Shown: one piece after another, positions 1 to 11,974 of the stretch
How the letters are laid out: each line of letters begins with the position of its first letter
How positions within the stretch are numbered: the stretch's first letter is position 1
Assembly (NCBI GenBank): GCA_963575745.1
Contig: CAUYUJ010008102.1
Location: 47,501 to 111,500, forward strand
DNA from: Prorocentrum cordatum
Lineage: Eukaryota > Sar > Dinophyceae > Prorocentrales > Prorocentraceae
DNA: 64,000 nt
Reading direction: 5' to 3'
Translations under genes and position numbers: made by a program
Notes under the pieces: generated by a model
The model's database searches: none
What the model saw: only the letters and a program-made list of their open reading frames with translations
What the model was told of the DNA's origin: nothing

Positions 1-417
1 TGTTTCAGGGCTTCCCGGTAACAGAACTTCATTTGGGCGAGCGCGTTCAGCGACTTCTCGTTCCACTCCCTGCAGTTGCTCCAATCACCCAAGGATATCG
101 ACTGTTCTTCGCAATGCATGTTGCGGCTGAGGGCTGAGATCAAAAAAGGCGCTCATCTTGTAGCTCACCTGTAACATCGTGAACGCCTCATCCTCGTCGA
201 CCGTCCTGGTGCCCAGGGTGGCACTGCGTTCGAAGAACAAGAATGCGAGAGCGGTGGTTGCATAACTGAAGGATCCGTAGCAAGCGCTGAACAATTCCGC
301 AAACCAGTTCGTGCCCAGGTTGTACCAGGCCTCCCGGACATCAGGCAACGACACATCGAACCCGGGGCCGGCTATGCCAGAGTTCGGTGTAGCCGCTGCG
401 GCTGCAGCCGCGGCCAT
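1..417 (-). CDS. Partial unknown gene, two exons
   Basis: On the minus strand a non-repetitive open stretch from about 417 to 169 reads like real protein (for example VREAWYNLGTNWFAELF, then a hydrophobic run and FFERSATLGTRTVDEDE). It ends at a strong donor, CAG then GTGAGC, at 169/168. The next exon probably starts at 65 after an AG and encodes NEKSLNALAQMKFCYREA before running off the window; an acceptor at 70/69 is also possible but gives a less protein-like frame. The intron is about 100 bp. I do not recognise the family, and the 5' edge of the upstream exon is unclear because it merges into an alanine-rich GC stretch. Both ends of the gene are missing. Confidence 0.4.
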
Positions 418-637
418 CCCACGGAGACGAGTGCTTCGCGGGATGAGCCACGCGCACTGGAACCCGTGGGGCGAACCACGAGCTTTGTGGATGACATGGC
501 AATGGACACTCTAACAATCCTAAAAATGTGTTTGAAATGTTTGAAATTAGCCTGGCGAAGGACCCAACCATATGCAGCTGCGAGTACCGCACGGATATGA
601 GACGAAGGAGGGGGCACGCAAACTAGGCCCCTCTTCT

Positions 638-2045
638 CATAGGCACCGCGCCACTGGGGCCTTCGGTGGAGCTCCCTATGGGACCACGAAACGTGTGAAG
701 GGTGTGCCAAAATGGGTGGTGGGGAGGCATGCGGACCCTGCCACTGGGGCCTTCGGTGGAGCTCCCTATGGGGCCACGAAACGTGTGAGGGGTGTGCCGA
801 AATGGGTGGTGGGGAGGCATGCGAACGCAGCCACTGGGGCCTTCGGTGGAGCTCCCTATGGGGCCACGAAACGTGTGAGGGGTGTGCCGAAATGGGTGGT
901 GGGGAGCCACTGGGGCCTTCGGTGGAGCTCCCTATGGGGCCACGAAACGTATGAGGGGTGTGCCGAAATGGGTGGTGGGGACGCATGCGAACGCAACCAC
1001 TGGGGCCCCTTCGGTGGAGCTCCCTATGGGGCCACGAAACGTGTGAGGGGTGGGCCGAAATGGGCGAGGGGCGGCATGCCAACTCTGCCACTGGGGCCTT
1101 CGGTGGAGCTCATTATGGGGCCACGAAACGTGTCAAGGGTGTGTCGACATGGGTGGCGCGGACGCATGCGAACCCTGCCACTGGGGCCGTCGGTGGAACT
1201 CCCAATGGGGCCACGAAACGTGTGAGGGGTGTGCAAAAGTGGGTGGGGGCGGCATGCGAACCCTGCCACGGGGGCCTTCGGTAGAGCACCCTATGGGGCC
1301 ACGAAATGCGTGAGGGGTGTGCCAAAGTGGGGTGGGGGCGGCATGCGAACCCTGCCACTGGGGCCGTCGGTGGAGCTCCCTATGGGGCCACGAAACGTGT
1401 GAGGGGTGTGCCAAAGTGAGATGGGGGCGGCATGCGAACCCTGCCACTGGGGCCTTCGGTGGAGCTCCCTATGAGGCCACGAAACGTGTGAGGGGTGTGC
1501 CAAAGTGGGGCGGGGGCGGCATGCGAACCCTGCCACTGGGGCCTTCGGTGGAGCTACCTATGGGGCCACGAAACGCGTGAGGGGTGTGCCAAAGTGAGGT
1601 GGGGGCGGCATGCGAACCCTGCCACTGGGGCCTTCGGTGGAGCTACCTATGGGGCCACGAAATGCGTGAGGGGTGTGCCAAAGTGGGGTGGGGGCGGCAT
1701 GCGAACCCTGCCACTGGGGCCGTCGGTGGAGCTCCCTGTGGGGCCACGAAACGTGTGAGGGGTGTGCCAAAGTGAGGTGGGGGCGGCATGCGAACCCTGC
1801 CACTGGGGCCTTCGGTGGAGCTACCTATGGGGCCACGAAACGTGTGAGGGGTGTGCCAAAGTGGGGTGGGGGCGGCATGCGAACCCTGCCACTGGGGCCT
1901 TCGGTGGAGCTACCTATGGGGCCACGAAACGTGTGAGGGGTGTGCCAAAGTGGGGTGGGGGCGGCATGCGAACCCTGCCACTGGGGCCTTCGGTGGAGCT
2001 CCCTATGGGGCCACGAAACGTGTGAGGGGTGTGCGGAAATGGGAA
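638..2045. repeat. 89/90-bp minisatellite, about 16 copies
   Basis: Tandem units start with CCACTGGGGCCTTCGGTGGA and include TATGGGGCCACGAAACGTGT. The first copies are 90 bp apart (651, 741, 831), one copy near 907 is shortened, and later copies are 89 bp apart (for example 1317, 1495, 1673, 1762, 1851, 1940). Because 89 is not a multiple of three, every frame is visited, yet long open frames exist on both strands. These frames are repeat artefacts and are not annotated as genes. Confidence 0.95.
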
Positions 2046-2059
2046 CTAATGGCGATGGC

Positions 2060-2091
<32 letters not shown>

Positions 2092-2223
2092 CGATGATGA
2101 TGCTGGTGGTGATGACGATGATGATGCTGGTGGTGATGATGACAGGATGGTTGGGAACTAATGGCGATGGCGATGATGATGACGATGATGATGCTGGTGG
2201 TGATGATGACGAGGATGAGGATG

Positions 2224-2267
<44 letters not shown>

Positions 2268-2380
2268 GATGAGGATGATGATGATGATGACGATGAGTAT
2301 GATGACGGCGATGGGAGGAGGGAGGAGGGGGGAGAGGAGGAGGAGGAGAGGAGAGGAGAGGAGAGGAGAGGCGGGGCGCT
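2046..2380. repeat. GAT microsatellite followed by GAGAG run
   Basis: Imperfect GAT triplets fill 2046-2310 in two blocks, each introduced by the same phrase GGGAACTAATGGCGATGGCG (2041 and about 2154), so the block was duplicated. A purine-only GAGGA/GAGAG run follows to 2380. The phrase AGGATGGTTGGGAA recurs at about 2142 and 2412. Confidence 0.95.
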
Positions 2381-2684
2381 GTCTCTTCAAAACGAGGACC
2401 CAACACCACAGGATGGTTGGGAAAAAGATATAAGCATGTTTCACACATGCTTTTACCTGTGTAAGACATGTTTTAAACATGTGTGAGACATCTGGGAATC
2501 ACTTGGCAACCCCGCTGCCATGACAATTTGCTTGGTACCCTCCTCCCCGGAGGGAACCAGCACTTGCGCCAAACGCCGGCGGGCGTCGGGCACGACACTG
2601 TCGCGAAGCCCCTCGTGCCACACAGGGTACAAGAGCGAGGAATAAGTGCATCCTTCTCACCAGGTCGCGACGCCATGTTCTAAC
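2381..2684. other. Non-repetitive spacer, no gene seen
   Basis: About 300 bp of mixed composition between microsatellites. It holds short inverted words around ACATG/CATGT at 2436-2486. I see no supported coding sequence. Confidence 0.6.
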
Positions 2685-3540
2685 TCCTTCGCCTCTTCCT
2701 CCTCCTCCTCCTCCTCCTCCTCCTTCTCCTCCTCCTCCTCCTCCTCCTCATCCTCCTCCTCCTCCTCCTTTTCCTCATCCTCCGCCTCCCCCCAGCCTTG
2801 GACCGCAGCCGCACGGGCTCCAGGAGACGCAGCGTCCGCGCGGCCGGCATGTACCCCGCGCGCCCCGCGACCCGGGGAGGAGGAAGGGGGAGAGGAGGGG
2901 GGGGCAGGAGGACGGAAGGAGGAGAGGGGAGGGAGGAGGAGAGAGGAAGAAGGAGGAAGGAATAGGAAGGAGGAAGGAATAGGAAGGAGGAATAAGGAAA
3001 GAGGAAGAAGGAAGGAGGAGGAGGAGGAGGAGGAGGAGAAGGACCAGGAGGAGGAGGGAGGGGAGGGACAGGAAGAGGAGGAAGGAGGAAGAAATAATGA
3101 TGAAGGATGAAGAATGAAGGACGGAGGAAAAAGGAGGAAGGAATAGGAAAGAGGAAGGAGGAAGGAAGAAGGAGGAGAAGGAGGAAGGAGGAAGGAGGAA
3201 GGAGGAAGGAGGAAGGAGGGAGGAGGAGGAGGATGGGAAGGACGAGGAGGGAGGAGGAGGAGCAAAAGGAAGAGGAGGAGGAGGAAGGAGAGAAGGAGGA
3301 GGAGAGGAGGAGAGGAGGGAGGAGGGAAGAGGGAGGGGGAGGGAGGAGGGCGGCGAGGGGAGGAGGAAGGAGGGAGGAGGCTGCGTCAAGCGGGGTGGGG
3401 AACGGCGTACCGGAGGTGCCCTGCGATCGCCATAGTGGTCGCGCGAGAGAAGAAGAGAGGAGAGGAGAGGAGAGGAGAGGAGAGGGGAGGAGAGGAGAGG
3501 AGAGGAGAGGAGAAGAGAGGAGGACAGGAGAAAAGAGGTG
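2685..3540. repeat. TCC block, GC spacer, then long GGA/GAGAG block
   Basis: TCC triplets occupy 2685-2785. A short GC-rich spacer (2790-2870) separates them from a purine-only strand of GGA, GGAA and GAGGA words at 2871-3390 and GAGAG at 3445-3540. The purine strand therefore switches from minus to plus across the spacer. All long frames here are Ser/Leu/Arg/Glu/Gly homopolymers. Confidence 0.95.
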
Positions 3541-3900
3541 GTGAGAGGGCAGCGCTCCCCCCTTGGGGCAAAGATGGCCGCACCCGCCCGAGAGGTCACG
3601 GAGCGACGGCCGCAGCCGCATGAAAGCAGCAGCGGCACAGCACGCGGGGCACTCCTCCGGCGCTGCGGCCGGGAACTTTGGGACAGCGTGTCGTTCCGCC
3701 GTGTCTGGCCCACCACGTTTCGGTGCGACACGCTATCCACTTCGCGCCCCCGCCCAGCGCCAACGTCTCGAGCGTTCCCGAGCATGGGCAGAGAGGCTGA
3801 TGCGCGCGCCGGGAGGGCAGGGAGACGGACGTAAGCAGACTTGCAGATAGCTTCTGCCGTGAGGGTTTGGCCACTGGCCTGCCCCCTCCCCCCTTGTTGC
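3541..3900. other. GC-rich spacer, no gene supported
   Basis: Unique GC-rich sequence. Open frames exist on both strands, but none has recognisable motifs or convincing splice boundaries. Confidence 0.5.
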
Positions 3901-3904
3901 ATCG

Positions 3905-4036
3905 AAGAAACCGAAGGAGGAGGAAGAGGGAGAGGAGGAGGAAAAGGAGGAGGGGGAGGAAAGACTTGATGACATATGACGATGACAGCTATGATGGGGA
4001 CGATGATGATGATGATGATGATGATGATGGTCACGG

Positions 4037-4104
<68 letters not shown>

Positions 4105-4111
4105 GTCACGG

Positions 4112-4143
<32 letters not shown>

Positions 4144-4290
4144 CTGATGATGCTGATGATGATGATTATGATAGTAGTGCTGATGCTGATGCTGATGGCG
4201 GTGATGCTCATTTTGATGATGCTGATAATCATGATGATGGTGAGGAGCAGGAGGAGGAAGAGGAGGCGGAGGAGGACGAGGGAGAAGATG
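3905..4290. repeat. GGA then GAT microsatellite
   Basis: GGA-rich purines (3915-3962) are followed by GAT repeats (about 3975-4240) with two internal GGTCACGGTGAT interruptions at about 4027 and 4103, which shows duplication inside the array, then GGA/GAG triplets. Confidence 0.95.
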
Positions 4291-4487
4291 GAGCTGCGGG
4301 CGCGCTAAAGAGGATGCGACTCGGCCCTTGGCATGCGAATGGCAGCGTGACAGCCACGCCGCTCCCGGGGCGAGGCGGCTCCGTTCCGAGAAGAATGCGG
4401 TCCCGAAAGAAGACACGCAAAAGCCAGGCGAGGGCATGACAAACAAACTGTGGCGCCTCGCACTCGCGGGCGCGACGACGAAGACAA

Positions 4488-4519
<32 letters not shown>

Positions 4520-5640
4520 GCGAACCCTCGGCACGCCCATCCAATTCCAATTGAAGCCATGCGAGAACACCTAAATGCAAGCATTGCTTACGATATACTC
4601 ATGCACGCACCCAAATGTTGGAACTAAAATATTAACTGTTACTTACAACCTTTACTTATACATCACTAAATGTAAGTACATACATACATAATTCATGGAA
4701 TAGTAGCTCTGTACAGAATCGTTCACGCATGTGGTATATCACATTACTTTCATGTATGTACATGTATGTGATGGTATATGCATGTGTGTTCACGTTTCGA
4801 TGTATATCTGTATGCGTGTATATACAAGTATAGTCATGTATAGTTTATATATATATATATATATTCGGGAATGAAAATGTTGTGCCACAATGTTTGTATA
4901 TAGTATGCGTGTATGCATGTAGTGCTAGTTATGCTTACACAAAATAATAAGATATACGCATGCAAAACACATGGTTATGCATAGTTGTATTACATATGCA
5001 TATGTGTATATGTGTACATATATACATGTATACATCTAGCCCAAATGATGTACATATGCACATATACATACATTTATATACACAGATACACACTAAGTGC
5101 AAATGCCATTATTCGGCGTATAGATTCGCTGGGTTGGTGTTTAATGTTCTGTTCCACAGAGCCGTTCCCAGCGCTCCGCCCCTGAGTAAACAGCGAAGCA
5201 GTTGGCGCCACAACGATGCAACGAAACAACAAACAACCGATTGAAACAACGAGATATAACGGCGCTGTGTTGTTATATCACGCTGCGAGGTAAGACTGGC
5301 CACGTGCAGAATATATTTTTTACGAGCGCAATTGCCGGATACTGTATGACAAAGCCTGAGACCTGTTCATGTTCTGCTGTAGTACCCAATTGCTCACCCT
5401 CTCATGAGAAACCCAATCGGTCCTGCACAGACTAGGCTCCGTGTGGCAGCGTGGTTGAACAAACTTGCACCTTATATATAGTTTCTCGTGATAGGCTAAC
5501 ATGTATTACAGAAGCGGCGACGGCCATGCGGCAGCGCGGCTGGGCGACTCCATCGCACCTCACTGTTACACCCGCCCGCTTACTACTACGACGCCCTTGT
5601 GTTCTGTTATCCAGCCCCCCGAGGTAAACAATGTGTTTGC
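4291..5640. other. AT-rich island with TA/TG dinucleotides
   Basis: After a short CGACGG hexamer run (4477-4520) the base composition falls sharply. 4630-5110 is AT-rich with alternating TATG, CATA and TATA words, including a TATATA run at 4846-4864. It stands out from the GC-rich surroundings. No coding sequence, tRNA or promoter can be assigned. Confidence 0.6.
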
Positions 5641-5689
5641 TAGCCCAGGATATCAAAATTCATGGACCAGGCAAACACGCATGTGTTTG

Positions 5690-6125
5690 AAATTCGTGCG
5701 CATTTGTCTGATCCCTGGTATATGGGATCCGCTTGGGCCCAGGATCTCCAAATCCTGGGGTCAGGCATGTTTGTTTGCCCCCCTGTTTCCATGTATATCT
5801 TAAAAACGAGCGTTTGCTGGTTTGCCCGATCCCTGGCTCCTGGGAGTCAGTTGAGCCCAGGACCTGGGCAACTAGGAACCAGGCGGAATAACGAACTTGT
5901 GTCAGACATTTCGATGGTTTGAAACTGTTGCTATTTGGCCTCGTCCCTGGCTCCTGGCATCAAATTGGGCCCAGGATCACAAAATGCATGGAGCAGTCAA
6001 CATAGCCTTAACAAACAAACAACAACTGTGTTGACACATTGGATTGTTCTTGCTATGTTGCCTGAGGCTGCTGGGGTTCACTTGAGGCTAGGATCTGGGA
6101 AACCAAAGACCAGGGAGCATCGCAC
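5690..6125 (+). repeat. Degenerate tandem repeat, about 4 copies
   Basis: Variants of GATCCCTGGCTCCTGGGA followed by GGGCCCAGGATC recur near 5710, 5830, 5945 and 6060 at roughly 115-120 bp spacing, each followed by a short phrase ending in an A/G-rich CCAGG or CATGG word. The copies are strongly diverged. Confidence 0.55.
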
Positions 6126-6424
6126 ATTCTGCGTGACAATGCTTAAAAGGTTTGGTGGGTATGCTATGTGCTTCAAAACAAGCTTGAAAACGTAAGGATA
6201 TGTGTTATGTCTTATAATCATGGGATTTGGGAATCCAGCGCTTTGAAGATCTTTCAGGTTCTGCTACGAAGGAATCAACAGCGAGGACGGCGCAAAACTG
6301 AAGCATATGCGAGAGACGCAGAATCACAGAAGCTGGGAACTCGCAGCTTGGAGGTACGTCCGAAAGGTGGCGGGGGAGGTGACTGGGAAGTGATGCTGGT
6401 CGGCCGTACCCTCCTCTCCCTCCT

Positions 6425-6765
6425 CCTCCTCTCCACAATTACTCAATATGAAAATACTCTCCCTCTTCCCCTGATGGCGTCCGGGTGATGGCCGCGCACC
6501 CTCCGCGTACTGTTTTTTTACACACAGGATCCCGGGAAATCCCGGGAAACGACTCTCGCTGAGGCGCCGGCGTCATTTTTTCCCAAAATGCTGCTCTCGT
6601 TGAGGCGCCGGCCTCATTTCTGCTCCCGAATCGTTCCGAATCGTGCTCCCGCTGCAGCGTGGGCCTCATTTTCGGATCGGTGTTTGGCCTCCGTCGTTCA
6701 GGATGGCGTTCTCGCCCCAGCGCGGGCCTTTTCTCGCGCGCCCATCCGCCCGCCACCACCGCGCC
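6425..6765 (+). repeat. Dispersed repeat R1, copy A
   Basis: This block matches 22425-22765. Shared parts in order are a TCC-rich lead-in, CCACAATTACTCAATATGAA, CTCTCCCTCTTCCCCTGATG, CGCGTACTGTTTTTTTACAC, and then about 50-bp sub-repeats built on GAATCGTGCTCCCGCTGCAG and GGCCTCATTT. Copy A has fewer sub-repeats than copy B. No protein is supported. Confidence 0.85.
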
Positions 6766-7015
6766 GCACCACCACCACCACCACCACCACCACCACCACC
6801 ACCACCACCACAAACCACCACCACCAGCACCAGCACCAGTACCCCACCACCACCCACCACCAGCACCACCACCACCCATCACCACCACCCACCACCACCA
6901 CCCACCACCACCACCACCACCACCACCACCACCACCACCACCACCACCACCACGACAACCACGCACACACGCACGCACGCACGCACGTGCACCACCACCC
7001 ACTACGCACGCGCGC
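6766..7015. repeat. CAC microsatellite with CACG tail
   Basis: CAC/ACC triplets with few interruptions from 6766 to 6956, then CACG tetramers to about 7010. Reads as poly-His, poly-Pro or poly-Thr depending on frame and is not coding. Confidence 0.95.
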
Positions 7016-7124
7016 GCGGAGCCACAGGTCCGCTACGACACGCGTCCGCGGATAGAGAAAATCAGCGCCATGGTAAGGGATGGGAGGGAGGGGTAGGACG
7101 TCAGATATGACGCGAGCGCACCTA

Positions 7125-7240
7125 GCTTGTCCTCCTCCCCCTCCCCCTCTCCCTCCTCCTCCTCCTCCTCCTCCTCATCCTCCTCCTCCTCCTCCTCCTC
7201 CTGCTCCTCCTCCTCCCCCTCCTCCCCCCCCCTCCGTGGT
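7125..7240. repeat. TCC microsatellite
   Basis: CCTCCTCCT words with CCC interruptions. The plus-strand lead-in GGACGTCAGATATGACGCGA (about 7096) recurs in diverged form at about 58218, so the flank is itself part of a dispersed repeat. Confidence 0.9.
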
Positions 7241-8014
7241 GAGGCGCCCTTCGCTTGGCACTACGGGGCACATGTTTGAGCCAATCGCTGGCGGGCGCAT
7301 GGCAAGTGAAACGCAACGCTTGGGGACCTGTTTGGCTCTACTGTGTTGCGTCTCGTGTTGCTTCCACGCAGTGCTACGCACAGACTTGCACCATGCTTCA
7401 GGACGCAAGTTTCTAGGCTATGTAGGCGGTAATACGTTGTTGCGTCGCTTGATGCTTCTACATAATGCTACGCGCACTCTCGCTTCATGCTTCAGGCTAC
7501 CCTCATCGTTGGGCAGAAGGGCTGTGCGAGAGTTAGATGAGCGGGGATAAGCTCCTTGTCCCCGTCCCGCCACGCAGGGGGGGAGCAATTCCATGGTCTT
7601 TGCGTCTCGTCTTGCTGTCGCTCACTTTGCACTCTCTTTTACTTCCCTCCTCTTCTCTCTCTTCTCGCCCCCCCTTCCCTCTCCTGCCCGCTTCCTCCTC
7701 CCTGCTTTCCTCTTATGAATATCCTGCCTCTTGCTTCCATGCCCGTTGCCCCATCATCCTTGACCATCCTGCTACCCAATTGATTGGCACCCGCCTGCGC
7801 CGCTTCAGATTGAGAGCCCGCTGGTCCCACTGCCGCTCTCGCTTCATATGTCGGGCCGCTCGTCCATCTCGAACTCGGCCATAAAAGATCGTGGCAGTGT
7901 AGACGCACTCGTGCTCCCCATCGAACCGGACAGAAATTCCATCAGGCACGGCCCGGTTCCGCCACCCGGAGCAAGCATGTCACGGCGCATCGTCTCCGTG
8001 ACACTTGCCACGCT
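7241..8014. other. Mixed sequence, no gene supported
   Basis: Contains loosely repeated phrases such as TGCTTCCACGCAGTGCTACG, CGCTTGATGCTTCTAC and CTCGCTTCATGCTTCAGGC (7350-7500). Open frames are short, overlap on both strands and have no motifs. Confidence 0.5.
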
Positions 8015-8225
8015 GCGTGTGTGGCTCGCCCGTGCGTCCGCCCATGGAATGCCGTGCAGGGCAGTTCCGTACTCCAACACGCGTGTGGCTCGCCCACGCT
8101 TCCGCCCACGGAGTGCCCTTCAGGGCCTCTCCGCAGGCCGTGCAACACTCACGCACGCGTGCGTGTGGCTCGCCCCGGGGTCCGCCCAAGGAGTGCCCTT
8201 CCAGGCCGCTCAATGCCCAAGCCAC
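8015..8225 (+). repeat. Three-copy tandem repeat
   Basis: Three diverged copies begin with GTGTGGCTCGCCC at about 8019, 8082 and 8163, each followed by TCCGCCCANGGANTGCC and a CAGGGC-like word. Spacing is uneven, 63 then 81 bp. Confidence 0.8.
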
Positions 8226-8559
8226 GATGCAGAGGCGATGGCGTGGCGCGATGGCCCGCACCACACTCGCACCCGCACCCTGCGCGACTTCACGCAGCCA
8301 TACTCGTGGCACTGTTGTCTTGCAAACCCCAAGCTGGTGCCCGACTTTCTTGCGCACTCCCCCGTGCCATTCTCTCACCATTTCTTCTCGGTAGTGCGAA
8401 CATCGGGAAACCCATTCTTGTGTCCTATCAACCTCTCGGCTCGCAGGCGCTGAGTTGAATGCATCCGTGCGCGCCTGCAATTCATTTCATCGCCCCCAAC
8501 TTCGCGTGCATTCTCGCTTCGGTTTTCGGTGTCTGATTCGTGCCTAATGTTGCTGTTTC

Positions 8560-9395
8560 TAAATATTCCCCTATCAGCGCTTGCACTGAAGAGGTCCTAG
8601 CGTGGAAGGACTTGGCGAAAGTTCCGAGCCGATTTCGGTGGGCGGCCGGGATCCTGGGTTCCCAATTCCGGGTTCCCGGGTTCCCGGTTCCGGCTTCCGG
8701 GCCGATTTCGGTGGGCGGCGGGTTCCTGTTCGATCTTCGTATCGATCGGTCCCACCATTGATCTCATTACCCACCTGTCTATCGAACTCACTATCGATCT
8801 CATAATCGATCTCACTGTAGATCGCACGAGCGATTTGGCGATCGATCACACTATCGATCTCATGGAATCGGCTTCACTCTCGGTCTCACGATCGACCTTA
8901 CAATCGTCCTCACTACTGCTTCCACGATCACACTTGATCTCAATTTCAATATCACTAATTTTCAAACCATCCACTGATTGGGGTTTTTGCTCTGGTGGGA
9001 TATATTCCCCAATCCGTGGTTGCACTGAAGGGGTCTTAGCGGAGATTGAAGAATTTCGCGAAAATGCCAAGCCGATGGCGACCGATTTCCCGGGTGCGGT
9101 GCCCAGTTCCGGGTTCCTGGTTCCCGGCCGATGTCGGTGGGCGGCGGGGATTACGGGTTCCCGGGTTCCTGGTCGATCTTCTTATAGATCGGTCTCACAA
9201 TCGATCTCATCACCCACCTCTGTATCGATCTCACAACCGATCTCACAATCGATCCCACTATCGATCTCACAAGCGATCTCACTATAGATCATCGCCCCCA
9301 CTATCGATTTGACTACCGATCTCATTATCGGTCTCACAGTCGATCTCAATATCCATCATACTAATTTTCAAGCCATCCACTGATTGGGTTTTTCT
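8560..9395 (+). repeat. Tandem duplication, period about 405 bp
   Basis: Two copies in direct order share TATTCCCC, GCACTGAAGNGGTC, a stretch of GGTTCCCGG words with GCCGATNTCGGTGGGCGGC, a run of ATCGATCTCACT-like decamers, and end with CTAATTTTCAANCCATCCAC (about 8957 and 9359). The GATCGATCTCAC block is a nested minisatellite. Confidence 0.9.
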
Positions 9396-9536
9396 CGGGT
9401 AGTATATATACATATACGTACAACTAGATATATACATAAACGTATATATATATATTAATGCATCGCTCTGCCGCTCTCTCTCTCTCTCTCATTGTCTCTC
9501 GCTCCCTCTCGTTTTGCTTCTCCCACTCCCACTTTT

Positions 9537-9569
<33 letters not shown>

Positions 9570-9640
9570 CGCTCTCTCTCTCTCTCTATCGATACTTTTG
9601 CATGTCCCTCTCTCTCCTTCTCTCTCTCCCTGTCCCCCCT
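9396..9640. repeat. TA and CT dinucleotide repeats
   Basis: TATATA runs at 9403-9455 and 9553-9570 lie in long CTCTCT tracts (9470-9630). No gene. Confidence 0.9.
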
Positions 9641-9974
9641 TGTCGCTGTATCCACCATCGCTGTCCTCTCCCCAACTGAAATCCCACCTGCCATTTCAGC
9701 CAAGTTTCTCGATGGAGACCTCCGCGCAGTCGCCCAACTTAGGACCCTTTCATTTCCATTGCTTGCCCGAGCACGCAGACCCCATCCCAAAGGGTCTCAT
9801 TACTCTATACAAGTGTCGAACGAAGAGGGGGCTGCCTTCTCTGCCCCCTCGGACAGGGGCAGCACGCAAGCCCTTCTCGAATGGTGGCCGCCACTTCTAT
9901 CCCAGGGGCATCAGGCACCTCCGAGGAATGGCGCGCTTCACGGCACCACCTCATACAGGGACCAGCCACCCTAA

Positions 9975-10180
9975 GGCTGTATTCCTCCTCCTCCTCCTCC
10001 TCCTCCCTCCTCCTCCCTCCTCCTCCTCCTCCTCCTCCTCCTCCTCCTCCTCCTGCCTCCTCCTCCTCTCCTCCTCCTCCTCCTCCCCTCCTCTCCCTCC
10101 TCCTCCTCCTCCTCCTCCTCCTCCTCCTCCTCCTCCTCCTCCCTCTCCCCTCCTTCTCGAACCCCCTCCCCCCTGCACCC
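9975..10180. repeat. TCC microsatellite
   Basis: Nearly uninterrupted TCC/CTC triplets for about 170 bp, grading into CCCTCC. The GC-rich sequence on the right (10185-10860) has no supported gene. Confidence 0.95.
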
Positions 10181-10863
10181 CTCCCCCTCCTCCCTGTCCG
10201 GCCGACGACTCCGCCAAGAGACCGCTCCGTAGCCGCCGCCGCCGCCTGGGGGACGCCCGAGCCCGTGGCCGGGCGCGCTGCGGGCGGCGGCCTGCGGGCG
10301 GCTGCGGCTCGCGAGGAGCGGAGGGGGCGGAAGGAGCAAGTCGGCCATTTCTGGACTGCGGTGGCAGGAGCCCCGTCGAGTGCTCCAACGCTCGGGCGGC
10401 CAGGCCGTGTCGCACACCCGAGGAGCGCATGAGGTTGGCTTTGCCGACGTAGCAGCCTGTGTGAGAGCCAATGATGTACACGGCAACCTCCGAGCTCTCG
10501 GCGGTAGTATATCCACTGCGATGATCGTTACTACGCAACTGACGGGCGCTGAACAGTGCCGTCTGGGCGCTCAGACGGAATACACACCACTGCTGTCGAA
10601 ACCACCGAGGGGGGACGGGCAGGATCGTGAGCACGTCGAAGGCGACATCTGCCAGATGCGGCCAAGAGCGCACACGTTGACAGCTTTCGCCTCTGTGCGC
10701 GCGCCGCCTCGGCCAGAGGGTGGGAGCAACACGTCTGCAAAGACTGCTGAGGCTGCCACAAGACTCGCAACATCGTCACTTCGACGTATCGTACCAGGCA
10801 GCAACGTCAGGTATGCTCGATACCGCAGGGCTTTTCAGGACCCAGCAGAACCGCTGAGGGTCG

Positions 10864-10874
10864 GGATGATGATG

Positions 10875-10906
<32 letters not shown>

Positions 10907-11190
10907 GATGATGCTGATGATGATGGTGATGATGCTGATGCTGATGCTGATGATGATCTTAATGATGATACGGGTGATGATGCTGGCGATCATAGTGAGG
11001 ACGAGGATACTGCTGCTGATGATGAAGATCGTGATGATGATGATGTTGATGATGGTGAAGATGATGGAGATGGTGACGATGACGATGATGATGATGATGG
11101 TGATGATGATGATGCTGATGCTGATAATGATGATGATGCTTATGATGATGGTGATGGTGCTGAATATGATGCTGCTGCTGCTGATGATGC

Positions 11191-11229
<39 letters not shown>

Positions 11230-11390
11230 CGAGGAAGAGAAGAGGAAAATTAAGAGGAGAAATAGGAAGAGGAAGAGAAGGAGGAGGAGGAAGGGGGAGG
11301 GAGGGGCGGAAGGAGAGGGGAGGCAGAAGGGGAGGCAACACGGGGAGGGGTGGGGAGAGGGGGGTGAGGCGGAGGGTAAAGTGGGCGAGG
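10864..11390. repeat. GAT microsatellite, then GGA purine tract
   Basis: GAT triplets with GCT and GGT interruptions from 10864 to 11232, then GAGGAA/GGAGG purines to about 11390. Confidence 0.95.
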
Positions 11391-11859
11391 GGAGGCTGAA
11401 GAGGACTGCGGCACTGCGGGTAGTTGTGTCGTGCCCTGGGCTGCAGCGCTTCAGAGGTCAGCCCAGCTGGCCTCTGAGCTGTGGCACCTTCCGGGGCAAG
11501 CCCGGTTGGCCTGGCCAGCCCAGGCGCCACCCGCCGCAGCATGCATGGCCACTTCAGGCTCGTGCGCCCTCCTCGCGTCGTCGAAGATCTTTTGTAATCC
11601 TGGATGTTTCGATCGGATCCCTCTCCTCAGGAGGCCATCGTTACAACCCACACTCACATCCTCCAGCCTCCCCCTCGCCCGTGCCCCTCTTGCCCACTGC
11701 AGTCTCCCCACTTCAGTCAACGTCCACATCTGGGATCCACGGTGGGGATGTCAGGCATATGGGCATCTATGCCTGAGCAACCTGGTTCCTTATCGTCGGG
11801 GAGTTGCCTGTGAGGGATGCATAGGGTGGGGGACGCGGAGGATCCGACTTGGTGGGTGG

Positions 11860-11974
11860 AATGGGACCTCCCCGACTCCTCAAGCACGTCCTTGGCCAGG
11901 GGCTGCCCTGCACAAGTGGCCTGCACCGTGCTCTTGAAGAGCGCCTTCACCGCGCACCCCATAAACCGCGACCG
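11860..11974 (-). CDS. Possible exon, unknown protein
   Basis: The minus strand starts with ATG and reads MTVQERRSRFMGCAVKALFK, then STVQATCAGQPLAKDVLEES, before a possible GAG/GTCC donor. It looks helical and protein-like and lies outside repeats, but no homologue is recognised and the partner exon is unclear. A candidate downstream segment lies at about 11450-11590 (LQKIFDDARRAHEPEVAMHA). Confidence 0.25.

Noticed and set aside
2680-4232. Very long Ser/Leu/Pro or Ile/His open frames on the minus strand (up to 485 codons)
   Set aside because: They are translations of TCC and ATC microsatellites, present in all frames and without non-repeat sequence of coding character.
4840-4866. TATA box promoter in the TATATA run
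   Set aside because: It lies in a TA-rich island with no gene next to it, and dinoflagellate promoters generally lack a standard TATA box.
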